DNA of 64,000 nt from Piezodorus guildinii. Lineage: Eukaryota > Arthropoda > Insecta > Hemiptera > Pentatomidae. A program made the translations under genes and the position numbers. Shown piece after piece: positions 32,573 to 44,018 of this stretch. The stretch is from NCBI GenBank assembly GCA_023052935.1, contig CM041297.1:97300484-97364483 (forward strand), read 5' to 3'. The notes beneath the pieces are model-generated. The model made no database searches, had not been told where the DNA came from, and was given only the letters and a program-made list of their open reading frames with translations. How positions within the stretch are numbered: the first letter of the stretch is position 1; each line of letters begins with the position of its first letter.

Positions 32573-34238
32573 TTATTAGAAAGATTTTTTGTCCTAGGAG
32601 CCTTTTTTTCGACCTTTGTCTGCCGCTTATTCTGAGGCGGCTTCGTCGAAGCAGAGGATCCAGGATTTGATTCAAAGTTGGGTAAATCATTACCAGCCGA
32701 TAGTCGGGATGCTGGACGTTTAGGATTTCTATGTCCACCTGCGGAAGAGGCGGATGATTTTTCACTCTGGTTGCGAGTTGAAATGTTTCGAGGAGGTGGT
32801 TCAGTCATAGTGTGAAGATCACAGGACGACGGAGTATGGACTACATCAGCGGATGAACTGGTATCTCGGGAGTATTGCGCTGAGTGAGTTATAGTGCCTG
32901 CGGAAAGCGGCGGCTGAATTGGAATTGTAACACCTGGTAATATGTGCCGCTCCAGTGCTAACAACCGGCAGGAGATAGTGTCTATAAGCCCTGCAAGTTG
33001 TGACAGCTGCTTGGTTAATGTGTGCTCAGGGACTGTCGATGGAAGTAGGGATTCAGCCTCATTAGGTGGTGTCGCCGAGCCCATCTTTGCAGTCAGAGAT
33101 GGAGCATCGGAGACTGGTGGAACAGCAGCACGAGCCACTTGGGATGCGACCTCAGGAGGAGTCCCGTAATTAGAATTGGGATCTGCTCTCAGTGCCTGAG
33201 AGAATGAAACATCAGGCTTAGGGGGAGTGAATCTTTTATATATCTGCTCCGCCTCTTGTAGGAGACCTTGTCGGTCTCTCGAATTTGTTCGATTGCCTTC
33301 TCTTTGGCGTAAACAGGACAGTTTCTGCTAAAGGCAGGGTGTGGACCTAAGCAGTTTACACACTTCGGTCGACTTGAACATGTGTCAACGGAGTGCTCCT
33401 CAGCACATACGCCACAAGCTACAGTCATACAGGTTGCTTTGGTATGCCTAAATCGGTAACAAGACCGGCACTGAATCGGATTAGGTTCATATGGACGGAC
33501 CCGTAGTGATAGAAAATCTAATTGAATCCTTTCTGGAACAGTTGGTCGGAGAAACTTAAGGATTACTGTGGCTGTTGGGGTTCTGATGCCATTTATGGTT
33601 CGGTGAATTCGCCGAGCTTCCACTACACCCATTGGAGCAAGTTCCTCCATCAGTTCCTCCTCGGAGCAATGAAGCAGCTCGTTTGCGCGAATGACACCTC
33701 TAGTGTGGTTTAGAGTTTTATGGGGCAGAATTTCTACTGCTATACCATCGTAGATTTTAAATCGTTGTAGATTAGCAAGGTCTTTTTCATTGTTTACACT
33801 TAACATTGCTGATCCGTTTTTGAGGAATTTCAGTGAAGTTCCTGGACTCCAAGATTTGACAGCTTTTGCCACTTTAAATGGGCTGTATGAGGCAAACGTT
33901 TTCCGTTGGTCATTTTCGGCCAGAGTCATCACCATATAGCACGGAAACCACTTAGTGCGAAACGGGACTGAATTTTCTATTTGCCCGTGAGAGTTTGGCG
34001 GTTGAAGAGAAGTGGAAGGAGATTGGGATGAAGTTGAGGTTAATGGTAGAGGTACGAGTGTAGCATCGCTACTATGTGATTCCATTGTGAGGGAGAGTTC
34101 TTGATAGGACGGGACATCCTCCACGAAATGAGCTTGGGAGGTCTCGATGTTGGATTGGGTAAAGGGAGTTGAGCTGAGCTGCTCTACTTGCGCGCTGTGC
34201 ACCTGAAGCGCTGTATTTTTATCTGGGACGTTCATCAT
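32569..34238 (-). pseudogene. LINE ORF1 (Gag-like RNA-binding protein), one frameshift
   Basis: The first frame runs from 34238 to 33189 (349 residues). It has a low-complexity N-terminus, a probable RRM-like middle region (about 95-250) and three zinc knuckles: C257, C260, H265, C270; C275, C278, H282, C287; and C293, C296, H300, C307. The proteins of this class bind the LINE RNA to form the transposition particle. Near 33270-33280 a single-base change throws it out of frame after QIRETD. The natural continuation in the next frame (QGLLQEAEQIYKRF and a Pro/Ser-rich tail) runs to the stop at 32569, which overlaps the ORF2 start. An intact protein would be about 556 residues. A sequencing error at this site cannot be excluded. 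Confidence 0.87.
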
Positions 34239-34743
34239 ATTAGAAAAAATAAATAAATGTGTAGATCTATGGTGTGTTAAAGGTGTATGAGTTCAAGAGT
34301 CCGTCCCAACGCGCGGCCCACAGACGAGCCCCCGGAGCGAATTCGGTTCCACCGACAGCTGCAGTGGCCTCGGGCGTTCCCCCTTAACGCACCCGCGGGA
34401 CTCAATACCGGGTGCCACCCGGCTCCGTGGGTATGCCTCGGATTTTCGCCCGTTACTCTAGGCAGCTTCCCACCGTGGCTAACAGTGGGTTCAGGCCCAG
34501 TCAGCTACCGGGCAGCCGGCGGTGCCCACCGTTTTAACTCTGTACCCTCTGCAGCCCGTTTCCCCGAGACCCCAGGAATAGCCAGCGCACCACCCGCGGA
34601 GACGGACTCAAGTGTGTAGAGGTGGTTGAGTGAGAACCTAAGACTGTAAGTGTATCCAATGTCAGAGGAATGTGTGTGTTAGACTGGGGCCGCAGGGACG
34701 TCCAAACCCCTGAAAAGTGGCTAATCCACTTCCCCCTACGGGG
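34239..34743 (-). promoter_or_regulatory. 5' UTR of the I-like LINE (putative internal promoter)
   Basis: A GC-rich leader of about 505 bases between the upstream target duplication and the ORF1 start. LINEs of this group typically start transcription from such a region, so an internal Pol II promoter is expected. No specific motif is assigned. Open frames here on either strand are by-products of base composition. Confidence 0.6.
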
Positions 34744-34755
34744 GACATTAACTTT

Positions 34756-35854
34756 ACAAACTACCACTAGTGGTCTTAATTAAGTATGCAAGTATGCTCT
34801 ATCCTGTGGAACGAGTTAGTTTATAAGACAGTTATTTTTTTATAACGCTGTTTCCTTGTCTATGAAGTTAATGATGGAACGGTAATAAATGGATATGTTG
34901 GTGCAACTAAAATAACTACTAAGTTATAATTTTAATACTTGAAAAAACTTTAAATGAACTTATACCAAATACCGAATACATTTTCAATGAGGTTAATACT
35001 AATAAATTTATGCATCCATTCTGAAAACGTTTAGAGAAAATTCTTTGCGAACTATTAATTTGAAAATTGCGTGGAATATGGTGGAGTCTCTCAATAAAAC
35101 AAAAAGATCCTTGAGACAATAGTTGGATTTTTAAGTAGAATCCTTTTCTTCTTTAAGGGTTGTTAATTTTGTTAAGTAAACTAAGTAAGAACCTAACTTT
35201 GATAAGTAAAAAAATAATGAATTACAGAATACTTAAGAACTAAAATTTTGGCTAATCTTAGTTTATTTTCAACCTAAAAAACTGAAAAAACAAACAAATT
35301 TTAATCAAAAAACAGATTATCACGATATTATTTAGTTTTTACTACAGACAAATAATTTTTTAAATTTTAATATGTTTTACATTAAATATTTAATTTCTTT
35401 CTTAACACCTAAAACGTCATCTAAGGTAAATGTTCATACACGAAAGAGGTGTTTTCTTAATGTATGACGTAACAGAAAATACTTTAAAATATGGTAGGCT
35501 GAGGTACACTTCTATTCCTGGCAGGGAAGCCTACAGCTTATCAAAGTCAACTAAAGAGAGTTGGAAATTCTAGATGTATTTCCGGCTTGAAAATTCGTGA
35601 TATATTTCCACTAGCCGGCAGAAATCATGCATTAACATTTATGCAGTGCTGGTATAAATTTATTTTGTTTTTATTTTATTTTCCACAAAACACACATATG
35701 CAATCCTATGACAAGATAAATAGGCGAGTGGATTAAATGTGCCATTTTAGCAAAAATATAAACGACCAGAAACATTTTTGTTATAGCAACTCAATAAAAA
35801 TATTTAAAAATCCAATAATATCTTAAAAGTTGTCCAATCAAATATCGCAGATTT
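34756..35854. other. Unclassified spacer
   Basis: Mostly AT-rich. 35500-35650 is more complex and probably single-copy. No gene or repeat recognised. Confidence 0.3.
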
Positions 35855-35864
35855 AAACATTATT

Positions 35865-36138
35865 TATTTAACGTCACTTTATGTTACTGTGGCTAATCGG
35901 ACGATGTTGCAGTGGGAGTCCTAAATTTGCCTATCCAGGTTTTATTGGGATTGAAATATTTAACGAATGACTGACATCGCACAGGCTCGGGACCACCTTT
36001 TAAAGTCCCCTCCGAAGGACGGCATAACTAAGGATTTTTTACTCCCATTAAAAAATCCTAAGACCACCTGCGGGTTTAAACCCGTGACCTTTGGCGTAGG
36101 AGGCTGTTATGCTGGCCACCCAGCTACAAGTGATCCCC
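35865..36138 (-). mobile_element. SINE-A, nearly full length, with target-site duplication
   Basis: A minus-strand copy with A box, B box (GGGTTTAAACCC), TTTTTTAATGGGAGTAAAAA and the 3' GTTAAATAAATAATG end. Flanks carry the 10-bp duplication AAACATTATT at 35855-35864 and 36139-36148. The short tail suggests some age or truncated tail capture. Confidence 0.78.
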
Positions 36139-36148
36139 AAACATTATT

Positions 36149-36661
36149 AATTAAACAATATCATCAAGACCTATCTGAAGAAAATGACTCTAAGGCTTAC
36201 AACGTGTTCAAACGGGTCGGCAAACTTCCTGTAGCCATTTACTAACAACTTTATTAATCTGAATTTGAATATACGGCTGGTAAATTGGCAGATACTGAAG
36301 ATGACTACAGCCGCTACTTGATTGTGACAGCTACGATAAATGGATGAACGGGCCCAGAAGTTAGCCCTCCGAGACGCCAGTCGAATTAACAAGACAATTA
36401 GTAAGCAAATTCTGAAGAGGTTTTAATGACCGGGGTCAGTCCAGCTGCCCCAGATAAACTGAAGGGACACCCGGCGAACTATTTGCTCAAGACCGAGGGT
36501 TGGTTTATGAGGGTGTCTTCACGAAAGAGTTATCAACCTTTTGAATAATCAATTAAAGCATTTTCTAATGGCCTAAGAATAATTATTAATATAGTCATAT
36601 TTAATTTTTTTTCCTACTAATTTTAGTATATAGCGTAAGATGATTTGATAAGGAAAACGTA
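36149..36661. other. Unclassified, moderately GC-rich spacer
   Basis: About 36180-36530 is complex and not recognised as coding or as a repeat of this window. A 73-codon minus-strand frame has no support. Confidence 0.3.
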
Positions 36662-36822
36662 AAAAGGTATTCCCGAGGATGTGGCATGTCAGGTACACGT
36701 TGAAGTTTCCTTTCCTAATTAAACCTGGGTAGGAAAAATTAAGGACTCCTATGGTAGTATCGTCTGATAAGCCACAGCAGCATAAAGTTACGTTAAATTA
36801 ATTAACAAACACAAACATTTAA
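36662..36822 (+). mobile_element. SINE-A, 5'-truncated copy
   Basis: It holds the 3' half of SINE-A: GCATGTCAGGTACACGTTGAAG, TAATTAAACCTGGGTAGG, GTATCGTCTGATAAGCCA and GCATAAAGTTACGTTAAAT, then an AC-rich tail. The head is lost. Confidence 0.7.
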
Positions 36823-36857
36823 AAATAAATAAAAACTATTTTAACCAGATTGAGAAG

Positions 36858-37015
36858 GTCGAGAAATTTTTTAAAACCTCTCCTAAGGAGTTTCCTCGAG
36901 AAGGAGGTGAGGACAGGAGATTAATATCCTCCCGTCACCCGGACGCAAATTCTTCATATTATCAGGTTCCTAGCCATGCGCTATGCCGTATACGCGCGTT
37001 AACCCACTTGGAATG
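36858..37015 (-). mobile_element. SINE-D-like diverged copy
   Basis: The arrangement parallels SINE-D at 11080-11316: a stretch like TTTCCTCGAGAAGGAGGTGAGG, then CCTCCCG, then TACGCGCGTTAACCCACTTGG, the last corresponding to the complement of the tRNA-like A-box region. Similarity is moderate, so this is a tentative call. Confidence 0.45.
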
Positions 37016-37834
37016 CTATTTGGCCGAATTCAAACCGTCAACGTTTGAATGGAATCTGTCTGTATAGTCGAACAGTTGTCACGGTCTATGAAATTCTAGC
37101 TAAAATAAACGATTTCTACAATACATCGAATTGATAATATTAAACTTTTCTTACCCTTCTATCGAAGAACACTATGATCAGTGTGTGAATATTAAATAGT
37201 ATTCGTAAAACTTTGAAAAATATGTCGAACATTTAACATAAAATAATGTATAATGTAGGTCACTCATAGATAATAACTGCTCTTCGAGTGATGACATTTT
37301 AAAGAAACCATTAATATTTTTATTCATATGCAATATAGAAAAATATAAAATTCTATCTTATGGTCTGAATGAATAGATTATGTGTGTACTGTTACACAGC
37401 CAAGTTCTCATATTTTATGTACAAAAGAACTAAGTAATAATTCAACAACAATGTTAATATTTCAAAGCATGCAAATAGACTATTTTCAGTGTCGACCATA
37501 TGATAATTTCAATATGACCTTCCCAGAAGATGGATCGCAGAGGTTTTCACAAAAGTGGATCACAAAATTTGCCGAGTAAGAAGATACTGAGGGTCGATAT
37601 CTGAAGGGTCGGGGAAATGATGACGATTGGTTGTGAAGAGGGAAGGGAGGAAGTTGGGAAGGGCCGTAATCAGAATAAAGGGATGGCCAGGGTATTTGCT
37701 ACAGAAGGGTCTACCAAAAGCAGTGCTTCTGTTTTTAGAAGTTTCATGATTTCTCAAATGAAACACTTTATTTATTTATTTTTTTATAATCCTATTTGCT
37801 GATTGCCATTGCTTCGTGTGGCGGAAGGTTAATG
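37016..37834. other. AT-rich spacer
   Basis: No recognised feature. 37560-37770 is open on both strands but matches nothing known. Confidence 0.3.
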
Positions 37835-37905
37835 ATTTTTTTTTAAAATAATACAATCTGCCAAAATTAATGGCAATGAGTAAACAAAATCACTCTATAC
37901 GCATA
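37835..37905 (-). mobile_element. LINE-type 3' tail fragment
   Basis: The minus strand reads ACTCATTGCC, nine bases, GGCAGATTGTATTATTTT, then an A-rich end. This matches the tail of the 255-bp insertion in the mariner at 13427-13681. The 5' limit is not clear. Confidence 0.5.
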
Positions 37906-38538
37906 ATATAAGCAGAGAAGAAATAAATAAATGAAAGAAAGATAAAATTTTAAACATAAAATATTTTTCTGTATATTCTAATTTTTTATTTTTTGTATTT
38001 AAAATTAGTTTTTTTTTTTTTTTTTTTTCATTTACTCTATTTATTTACTTTACGCTTTTTCTTTACTTTTGTACATAAATGTGTTTATGTACATAAATTT
38101 ATATATATATTTTTTTTCTCTACCACTTTTACCTATGTAAATAATTTAATCTATCTAATGTTTCCTGGCCAGATGTGCTATCTTTATTTGTAAATTTTAT
38201 GTTATTTTTGAAGGACTAAATCCCAGAATAAAACCTTTTTTTTTTTTTTCTATTATATTCTTTCTATTCCAAGAATAACATAATAAATGAGCGCCACAAA
38301 AATACGACTTATGACAAAAAAGATAAATAATAAACAAAAGAGTTGAACCGTAAACACTTTAATAGCTATATACATTCTGCCGTAGGAATCCCCTAGCCAT
38401 GGCCTGGTTCTGGTATGCACTTGTGGATAAAAATACGGGGATCTAGAAGATTTAAAAAAATTAAATGTTAAAATACTAACCTCAGAACTATCCCTATCGG
38501 ATGAGCGTGCGCTCGGCCCTTTGGGAAACATTAGAATA
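37906..38538. other. Low-complexity AT-rich spacer
   Basis: Long T and A runs, including T20 near 38010. Nothing recognised. Confidence 0.35.
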
Positions 38539-38550
38539 CTCGGGAGAACC

Positions 38551-38841
38551 GGGGTCACCCATAGCGTAGTGGCTAGCATAACAGCTTTCTATGCCAAAGG
38601 TCGCGGGTTCAAACCTGCGGGTGGCCCTAGGATTTTTTAATGGGAGTAAAATATCCTTAATTATGCCGTACTTCGGAGGGAACGTTAAGAGGTGGTCCCG
38701 AGCCTGTGCGAGGTCAGATACTCGTTAAAGATCCCTATCCTAATTAAACCTGGATAGGCAAAATTTAGGACCACCGTAGCATCGTCCGATTAGCCATAGT
38801 AGCATAAAAAAGACGTTAAACAAATAAACAAACAAACAAAT
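38551..38841 (+). mobile_element. SINE-A, full-length copy with perfect target-site duplication
   Basis: A complete element from the tRNA-like head (TAGTGGCTAGCATAACAGC; B box GGGTTCAAACC) to the ACAAATAAACAAACAAACAAA tail. A perfect 12-bp duplication, CTCGGGAGAACC, flanks it at 38539-38550 and 38842-38853. It lies just upstream of a second, truncated SINE-A in the same orientation. Confidence 0.86.
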
Positions 38842-38863
38842 CTCGGGAGAACCATCCTCTATA

Positions 38864-39066
38864 AGGGTCACTTGTGGTATATTGGCTAAGTAACAGCTTT
38901 CTATGCCGAAGGTCGCGGATTCAAACCTTGAAGTTGATCGCAGGATTTTTAATGGGAGTAAAAAAATTCATAGTTATGCCGCCCGAAGGGGACGTAAAAT
39001 AGTAGTCCCGAGCCTGTGCTATGTCAGGTACTCTTTAAAAATCCCTGTCCTAATATAACCTGGATA
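38864..39066 (+). mobile_element. SINE-A, 3'-truncated copy
   Basis: It has the head with TTGGCTAAGTAACAGC and TCGCGGATTCAAACC, the TTTTTAATGGGAGTAAAAAA block and CCCGAGCCTGTGCTATGTCA. It stops at AACCTGGATA, without the last fifth and the tail. It is more diverged than its neighbour. Confidence 0.72.
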
Positions 39067-39139
39067 TGTTAGAGAGAGTACCATTAAACGAAGCGAAAGG
39101 ATTCTCCTAGAATATAGAATAAGCTAGACCAAGACTCTA

Positions 39140-40070
39140 AGAACCTACTACTATCCGCGAAACATTGTACTTTGTGATTTACTAAGATTTAGGAATACAA
39201 TAAGACTACCTATTTAACTAGTGATAAAGGAATCACTTATCAGTTACCGCACTAAATTTAATGTGTCTGTGCAATTCGTAAGTCATTAATGTTACAAGCC
39301 AAGTCTTCGAAAATATTTTTCATTATGTTAATTTAAAATAATTCCCTAACGACATTTCGCGGATCCCCTGGACAATGGTACGCGGACGACTTGTTGGGAA
39401 CCACTGATATAGATCAAATATTGTTCGAAGTATTTTGGTCTGAAGGATTGGATAAGATTGATGTTACAAATGACCCAGCGGCAATTTAATGTTCGTTCAT
39501 TTCACTGTAAACGAAATTGTGACTGCTTCTTCAGATGAGGAGTTCTTTGGTTCTATCTAAAGACATATTTTGGATTGGATACCAAATTAGCTGGTAGTTT
39601 AAAGTATATAGCATATTTCATTAGACCAATGGTTTTTAAGAAAATATGCAGCCAATGACTTCAATGGCAAGGTCCCTCTTATTCCTTAAAATCGTGAATA
39701 TCTATATATATATACTTTAGACCTTAATAAATCGTGTAGATTCCACTTTTTTTTATCCCATTACGTTACACTGTACCAGGAAAATTTCTTCCAAAAGACG
39801 ACTTCTACCGGAACTCCGTAAGCCAAAAATAGCTAGAAAGAAGGGGAAATGGAAATGAAGAGAAAATAACCTGAGTTTATTTAATCCGCGAAACATCGAA
39901 TAACTAAAATTTATAACTTTTACAACGTTGGTATTACTACTATGTGTGTCTGTTTAGTGCGATTCTTATCATAAGCAAATACTTCAAAAGAAATTTCGCT
40001 TTAGGAAATTTAAAATTATTTTACAAAGAGAACCCGATATTTTCTGAGGACCACTGTATTAGACTATAAA
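39140..40070. repeat. Two diverged copies of an unclassified repeat, the first with a hAT-like end
   Basis: Segments at about 39140-39410 and 39885-40065 share CCGCGAAACAT, a GTGTGTCTGT-like word and a final segment ending near ACCACTG. The first ends TTGTTGGGAACCACTG at 39409; CAGTGGTTCCCAA is a common hAT-type terminus. Left termini were not located and no target duplication was found. Weak evidence. Confidence 0.35.
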
Positions 40071-40265
40071 ATTCCTCATCTAGCTTTGTCGTTACACTTC
40101 GTATGCTAATTATTCACTTCACCATTTTCTACCGGATCATCATGGTTAGGGGATATCTCAATAAAACTGAGCTTACGAGAGAATAAAACTTACTTTCTTA
40201 TCAAAATCTTAGGAATTATATTATTTCTAAACCGAATAGCCCGATATAACGTTTTGGATGACATA

Positions 40266-40520
40266 AGCTGTGAAGGATACGCACGATAAGGCACACAGGT
40301 TGGCCGTTGGACAGGACGATATCAAATATTCAGCCTTAGATGCTCCGGCTGGTGGCATCAAATCTGAGAGGGCCACCCTATCCTGCCACCTCTCCACTAA
40401 ATACAATATTCAGAGCTGCATTTCCTTCCAGGTCTTTCCAGGAGTCTCACGTTATTCCATCAGGTTTTTTTCAGGTGTTTCAGAAAGTGTAAATGGACAT
40501 GTAGTAGCAGGATAGGTGAA
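40266..40520. other. GC-richer single-copy block with an unrecognised frame
   Basis: An 81-codon plus-strand frame (40270-40515) has fairly balanced composition, but the product is not recognised and splice or promoter support is lacking. It could be conserved noncoding DNA or a chance frame. Confidence 0.3.
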
Positions 40521-40819
40521 TGAGTTGGATAAACCCCCTTTATTGATATATAAATGACTATTGTACCATTATCTGATTAGTTTTTATATTTTAATCATTA
40601 GGTTTATGCAAGTAATTAAACAAATAAATGAGATTGAACAGTGAAAAATTATGTCATTTAGCAAATACCTATTTTATTTCTTTCTTTTTTTATAGCCCCT
40701 TCTGTTACCTCTCTGAATAGCTAGGTTATTTGAGAATTTTTTCCTGCAAGTATGCATTATAAAAATGTCTGGCAATATCCTAATCTCTAAAATTAATCTA
40801 TTTTATAATTTATAATAAG

Positions 40820-41480
40820 GTGATAGGGCTCTGGCTTTCGTTTATGGAGGACTTAAATTTATGAATAATAAACCTTCTTAAATGGGATTTTCTATGAGTT
40901 TGACCGTTTCAAGAAATCAATATTCCTCACAGATATGAATTCGAAAATGTTGTCCACTTTTTAATTCATCATGAACTCTGGAGGTTTCAGCTCATTGAAT
41001 GACGTTCCTTTAACAATTTTTCCCTATTACACCATTTTGTAACGATTTCAAACATTTTTCAGTAGTCTTAATGCGAAAGACGCGCGAAAAGAGTGGTGCA
41101 CCATAAAGGTGGGCGTATAATAATGGTTTTAATATTTTGATGTCTTTAGTAAAAGTGACAGATTTCAAGATCTAATTAAGTGACTAGGTTGGTGTAATTT
41201 TTGCCTCATGGTTCTCATTTGCTTACAAAACTGGTCTGAAAACTAAAGGTCTATCAAAGGTAACTCCGATATCCATTACGATAGGATAATTTAAGTTCGA
41301 AGTTGATTTATTTTAAATTTTAACAGCTTTTTTCTTTCCTTTTTTAAATTAGTAGGGAATATATATTCCCTTCTTTTAGTTTGCGTTTACATCAATTTTC
41401 AGCTGTTTTGCTATGATTTGGCAAACATTTTCTGAATGCAAAACAGCCTTGCTGGCATTTGAGCTGCTACTGGTGACAGC
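40820..41480 (-). pseudogene. Possible degraded LINE reverse-transcriptase thumb region
   Basis: Minus-strand frames give DIGVTFDRPLVFRPV followed, after breaks, by FTKDIKILKPLLYAHLYGA. This order recalls the LGV-FD-L and LK-LLY-A blocks that follow the palm of many LINE reverse transcriptases. Stops and frame changes are numerous and no palm motif is present. The alternative is chance similarity. Confidence 0.3.
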
Positions 41481-42847
41481 AATATCATAAAAAAAAACTG
41501 ATATTGAAGCTTGCTCGGAATTACCTATTAGAGTAATTAATTTGTAATAAGCATTGTTACTCGCATGCCTCGCATGTTACTCGCATGATTGAGAACTTTT
41601 TAAAATTACAAGTTACGCTTAAATTATGAGTACTCCGATAAAACGTTTTTATTGAAAATGTCTTCTACTATTTTAAACCGTCCTTTCCTTTCATGCAATT
41701 AAATCATTAATATTATTCTTTTAAGCTGCTACAATGTCACATAATTAATAATTTTAAATTATAATAAAATATTAGACAACTCAAAGACTGGTTTATAGTA
41801 TTCTGTAGTATATATCATCATCATATTCTGAAATCCTTATGTATAAAGTATAAAGACTAGCAAGGCTGGACTAGGCGTTTCTCTCTTCTGCCCGAATACC
41901 TGGACTCCTCAACGCCTCTTAAAATATGTCTTTCAACGAGATTCACCGTCTTCCTCTAGGTCTAAGTCTCAGGGGAAAAAAAAATGAATAAACAAAAAAT
42001 GTAAAAAACCCCTGAAGGCATAGAAACGCGAAATATTAAAAAAAAAAAAAAAAAAAAAATAAGAAATAGTTCAAATAAATCTGTTATAGGCTTTAATGAA
42101 TGTTTAGACAGTATGAGTCACCGTTTTCTCTAATTAAAAAAAATATATAGGTTCCAGACATAGGTTTAACTTTGTTTAAATTAATAATGTTAAAGAAGAT
42201 TACAGAACCACAGAGCACTTTTTTATTAAATATCACTAATCCGAATTAAAAACAATCACCATTCTTAGCCATAAATAAAGATGCAAGCACCCACACATTT
42301 AAATTATATGACCCACGAAGTGTCAGTATCTCAATAAGTCTCACGAAATAGAATTTAAACGGTCAACTTTCATAATATAATATTTAAATTTATATTCACG
42401 GTCATGAATTTGAATGTTTCATATGATGGACTTATCAGTATTCAGCAACCGATGATGAAATGAAGCAACTATGTGTACTTAGCGTTCGATTTTTCAAATT
42501 TCACAATTCGTATGCGCGACCAACTGAAGAGTCGATTAACCATTCTAACCACTTCTCGTCTATTAATTTACACTAACTAGTCTTACAAATGAGATCCTGA
42601 AGGTGAAATTGTGATAGGAAATCCACTCCATCTCATTATTTTACCTTTAAATTTTAAATAAACTTTATTCTAGCAATTGTATAAACCAATGGCAATAAAA
42701 CAACAATTTCTTTAAAAATCCAGTGTTAATCTTTAAATGATCTTTGTTCAAGCGCAGGGATCTTTTGAAGTCTTTCGAGATTACCAAAAATTAATTTTTT
42801 TCTTAATACAAAAATATATTAGAAAAAAAAAATGTGAGTTTTTCATG
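41481..42847. other. AT-rich spacer
   Basis: A poly-A tract lies near 42040-42059, just after CCTGAAGGCATAGAAACGCG. No gene or classified repeat. Confidence 0.3.
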
Positions 42848-43005
42848 GATCTTTAAACAGTACCTGACATCGCACAAGTTCGGGGCAACCATTTTACGAC
42901 CCATTCGAAGGACTGCATAACCAGGGATTTTTAATACCTTAAAAGTCCTAGGATCATCAACTGGGTTTGAACTCACGACCTTGGGCATAGAAGGCTGTTA
43001 TGTTA
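42848..43005 (-). mobile_element. SINE-A, truncated copy (head portion)
   Basis: The minus strand contains ATAACAGCCTTCTATGCCCA, a B-box-like GAGTTCAAACCC, and the body to CAGGTACTGTTTAAAGATCC. The 3' end is missing. Confidence 0.68.
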
Positions 43006-44018
43006 AGTCTTTGTTTTGCTAAAATCTTCATTGTCTTTTTCTAAAAATAAGAATCAACATTTCATCAATTTACTTGAAGTATTAGTTAATATAGGAAATT
43101 CAGGTAGTAATATAGAAAACAATGGAGGCAATATACATAAATTAAAATATAGATAATACTGTTTATTTTAAAACAGACTCATGACACCTAAGTTTCCGTT
43201 ATTCAGAGGTTATTAAATATTTTTTTGAATAATACAATATATAAAAACAATTTTCACATTATTTAATAACAATAGCAATACTCATTAATACAATAACAAT
43301 AACCATACACATAGTTTTAAATTGGTCTAATCCTTAATCCATTTGAGGACAAAGATCTAATGCAATGCCTTACTCAGTTCTAATTTTTTTTTTAATATGC
43401 TAACTAATTTTTATTGTTTTTGTAATAAGTGACAAAGTTTCGAAAAAACAGATTTAATTAGAAAATGAAAAATCAGGTTTTTTCAGAATATATTTATTAT
43501 CTTAACTATATACTGCGTAACATTGTTAATTGTATTTGAGATTCCTCTGATTAATTTTTAAATTTTTTTGCAACAATTAAGATTTTTTTAGAATGGACGC
43601 CTAGTTTTTAGTAATTTTGTTAATTCATCAGGGTTTTTGATAAGATTTGGAATTGTTTTTTGCTTGTTGAGTTCTGAGGATGGGAGTGAGATCCCGAAAC
43701 GTTGGTGTGATGCAAACAAATAATAAAAGTTTTTGGAAGATATAATATACTAGCCTAAGTTTCTACCTGTAGTAAATTCAATAAATAGCTAAATAGAACA
43801 AATTAAGAAAAATAAATACAACTTTTGCATGGATGGCGTCATTTATTATAATTTCCATTATAATTTTACAACTTTTTTCATCTTTATTATATTGTAATAA
43901 ATTTCTTTTTATTATAAATTTAAACAGTAAGAACTTTTGAAGGCAGAAACTTATTTAGAAATCATTAAACATATTTTAATATCTTTAGTTTGTATATTAA
44001 TGTAATTAATATAAGTTT
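43006..44018. other. AT-rich spacer holding a hammerhead-like motif
   Basis: At 43674-43700 the sequence is CTGAGGA, a TGGGA...TCCC hairpin, then GAAACGTTGG. It has the same order as the motifs at 11448, 24286 and 2214. Clear long flanking inverted repeats were not found here. The rest of the interval is featureless. Confidence 0.45.

Larger units (their letters stand above)
28757..34743 (-). mobile_element. Near-complete I-superfamily LINE (non-LTR retrotransposon), about 6 kb
   Basis: The element is bounded by the 12-bp duplication GACATTAACTTT at 28745-28756 and 34744-34755. In order on the minus strand it has a GC-rich 5' UTR of about 505 bases, ORF1 with three CCHC knuckles, ORF2 with endonuclease, reverse transcriptase and RNase H, a short 3' UTR, and a poly-A tail of about 29 bases. 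RNase H in ORF2 together with a CCHC-type ORF1 fits the I superfamily (I or Nimb-like clades); the exact clade would need a tree. Full length, a perfect duplication and only one frameshift point to a recent insertion. It is the only autonomous-type element in the window that is nearly intact. Confidence 0.93.

Noticed and set aside
29063..33169. Several plus-strand frames of 60-113 codons across the I-like LINE
   Set aside because: They are antisense to ORF1 and ORF2, which carry clear domains in order; the antisense frames have none.
34287..34767. 110- and 77-codon frames in the LINE 5' UTR
   Set aside because: They arise from GC-rich composition; they lie between the target duplication and ORF1 and match no domain.
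38253..38579. 108-codon minus-strand frame
   Set aside because: It overlaps the SINE-A flank, has hydrophobic low-complexity composition, and no recognisable domain.
42010..42060. CCTGAAGGCATAGAAACGCG before a poly-A tract, resembling the recurrent motif
   Set aside because: It lacks the CTGANGA core and a hairpin before GAAAC.
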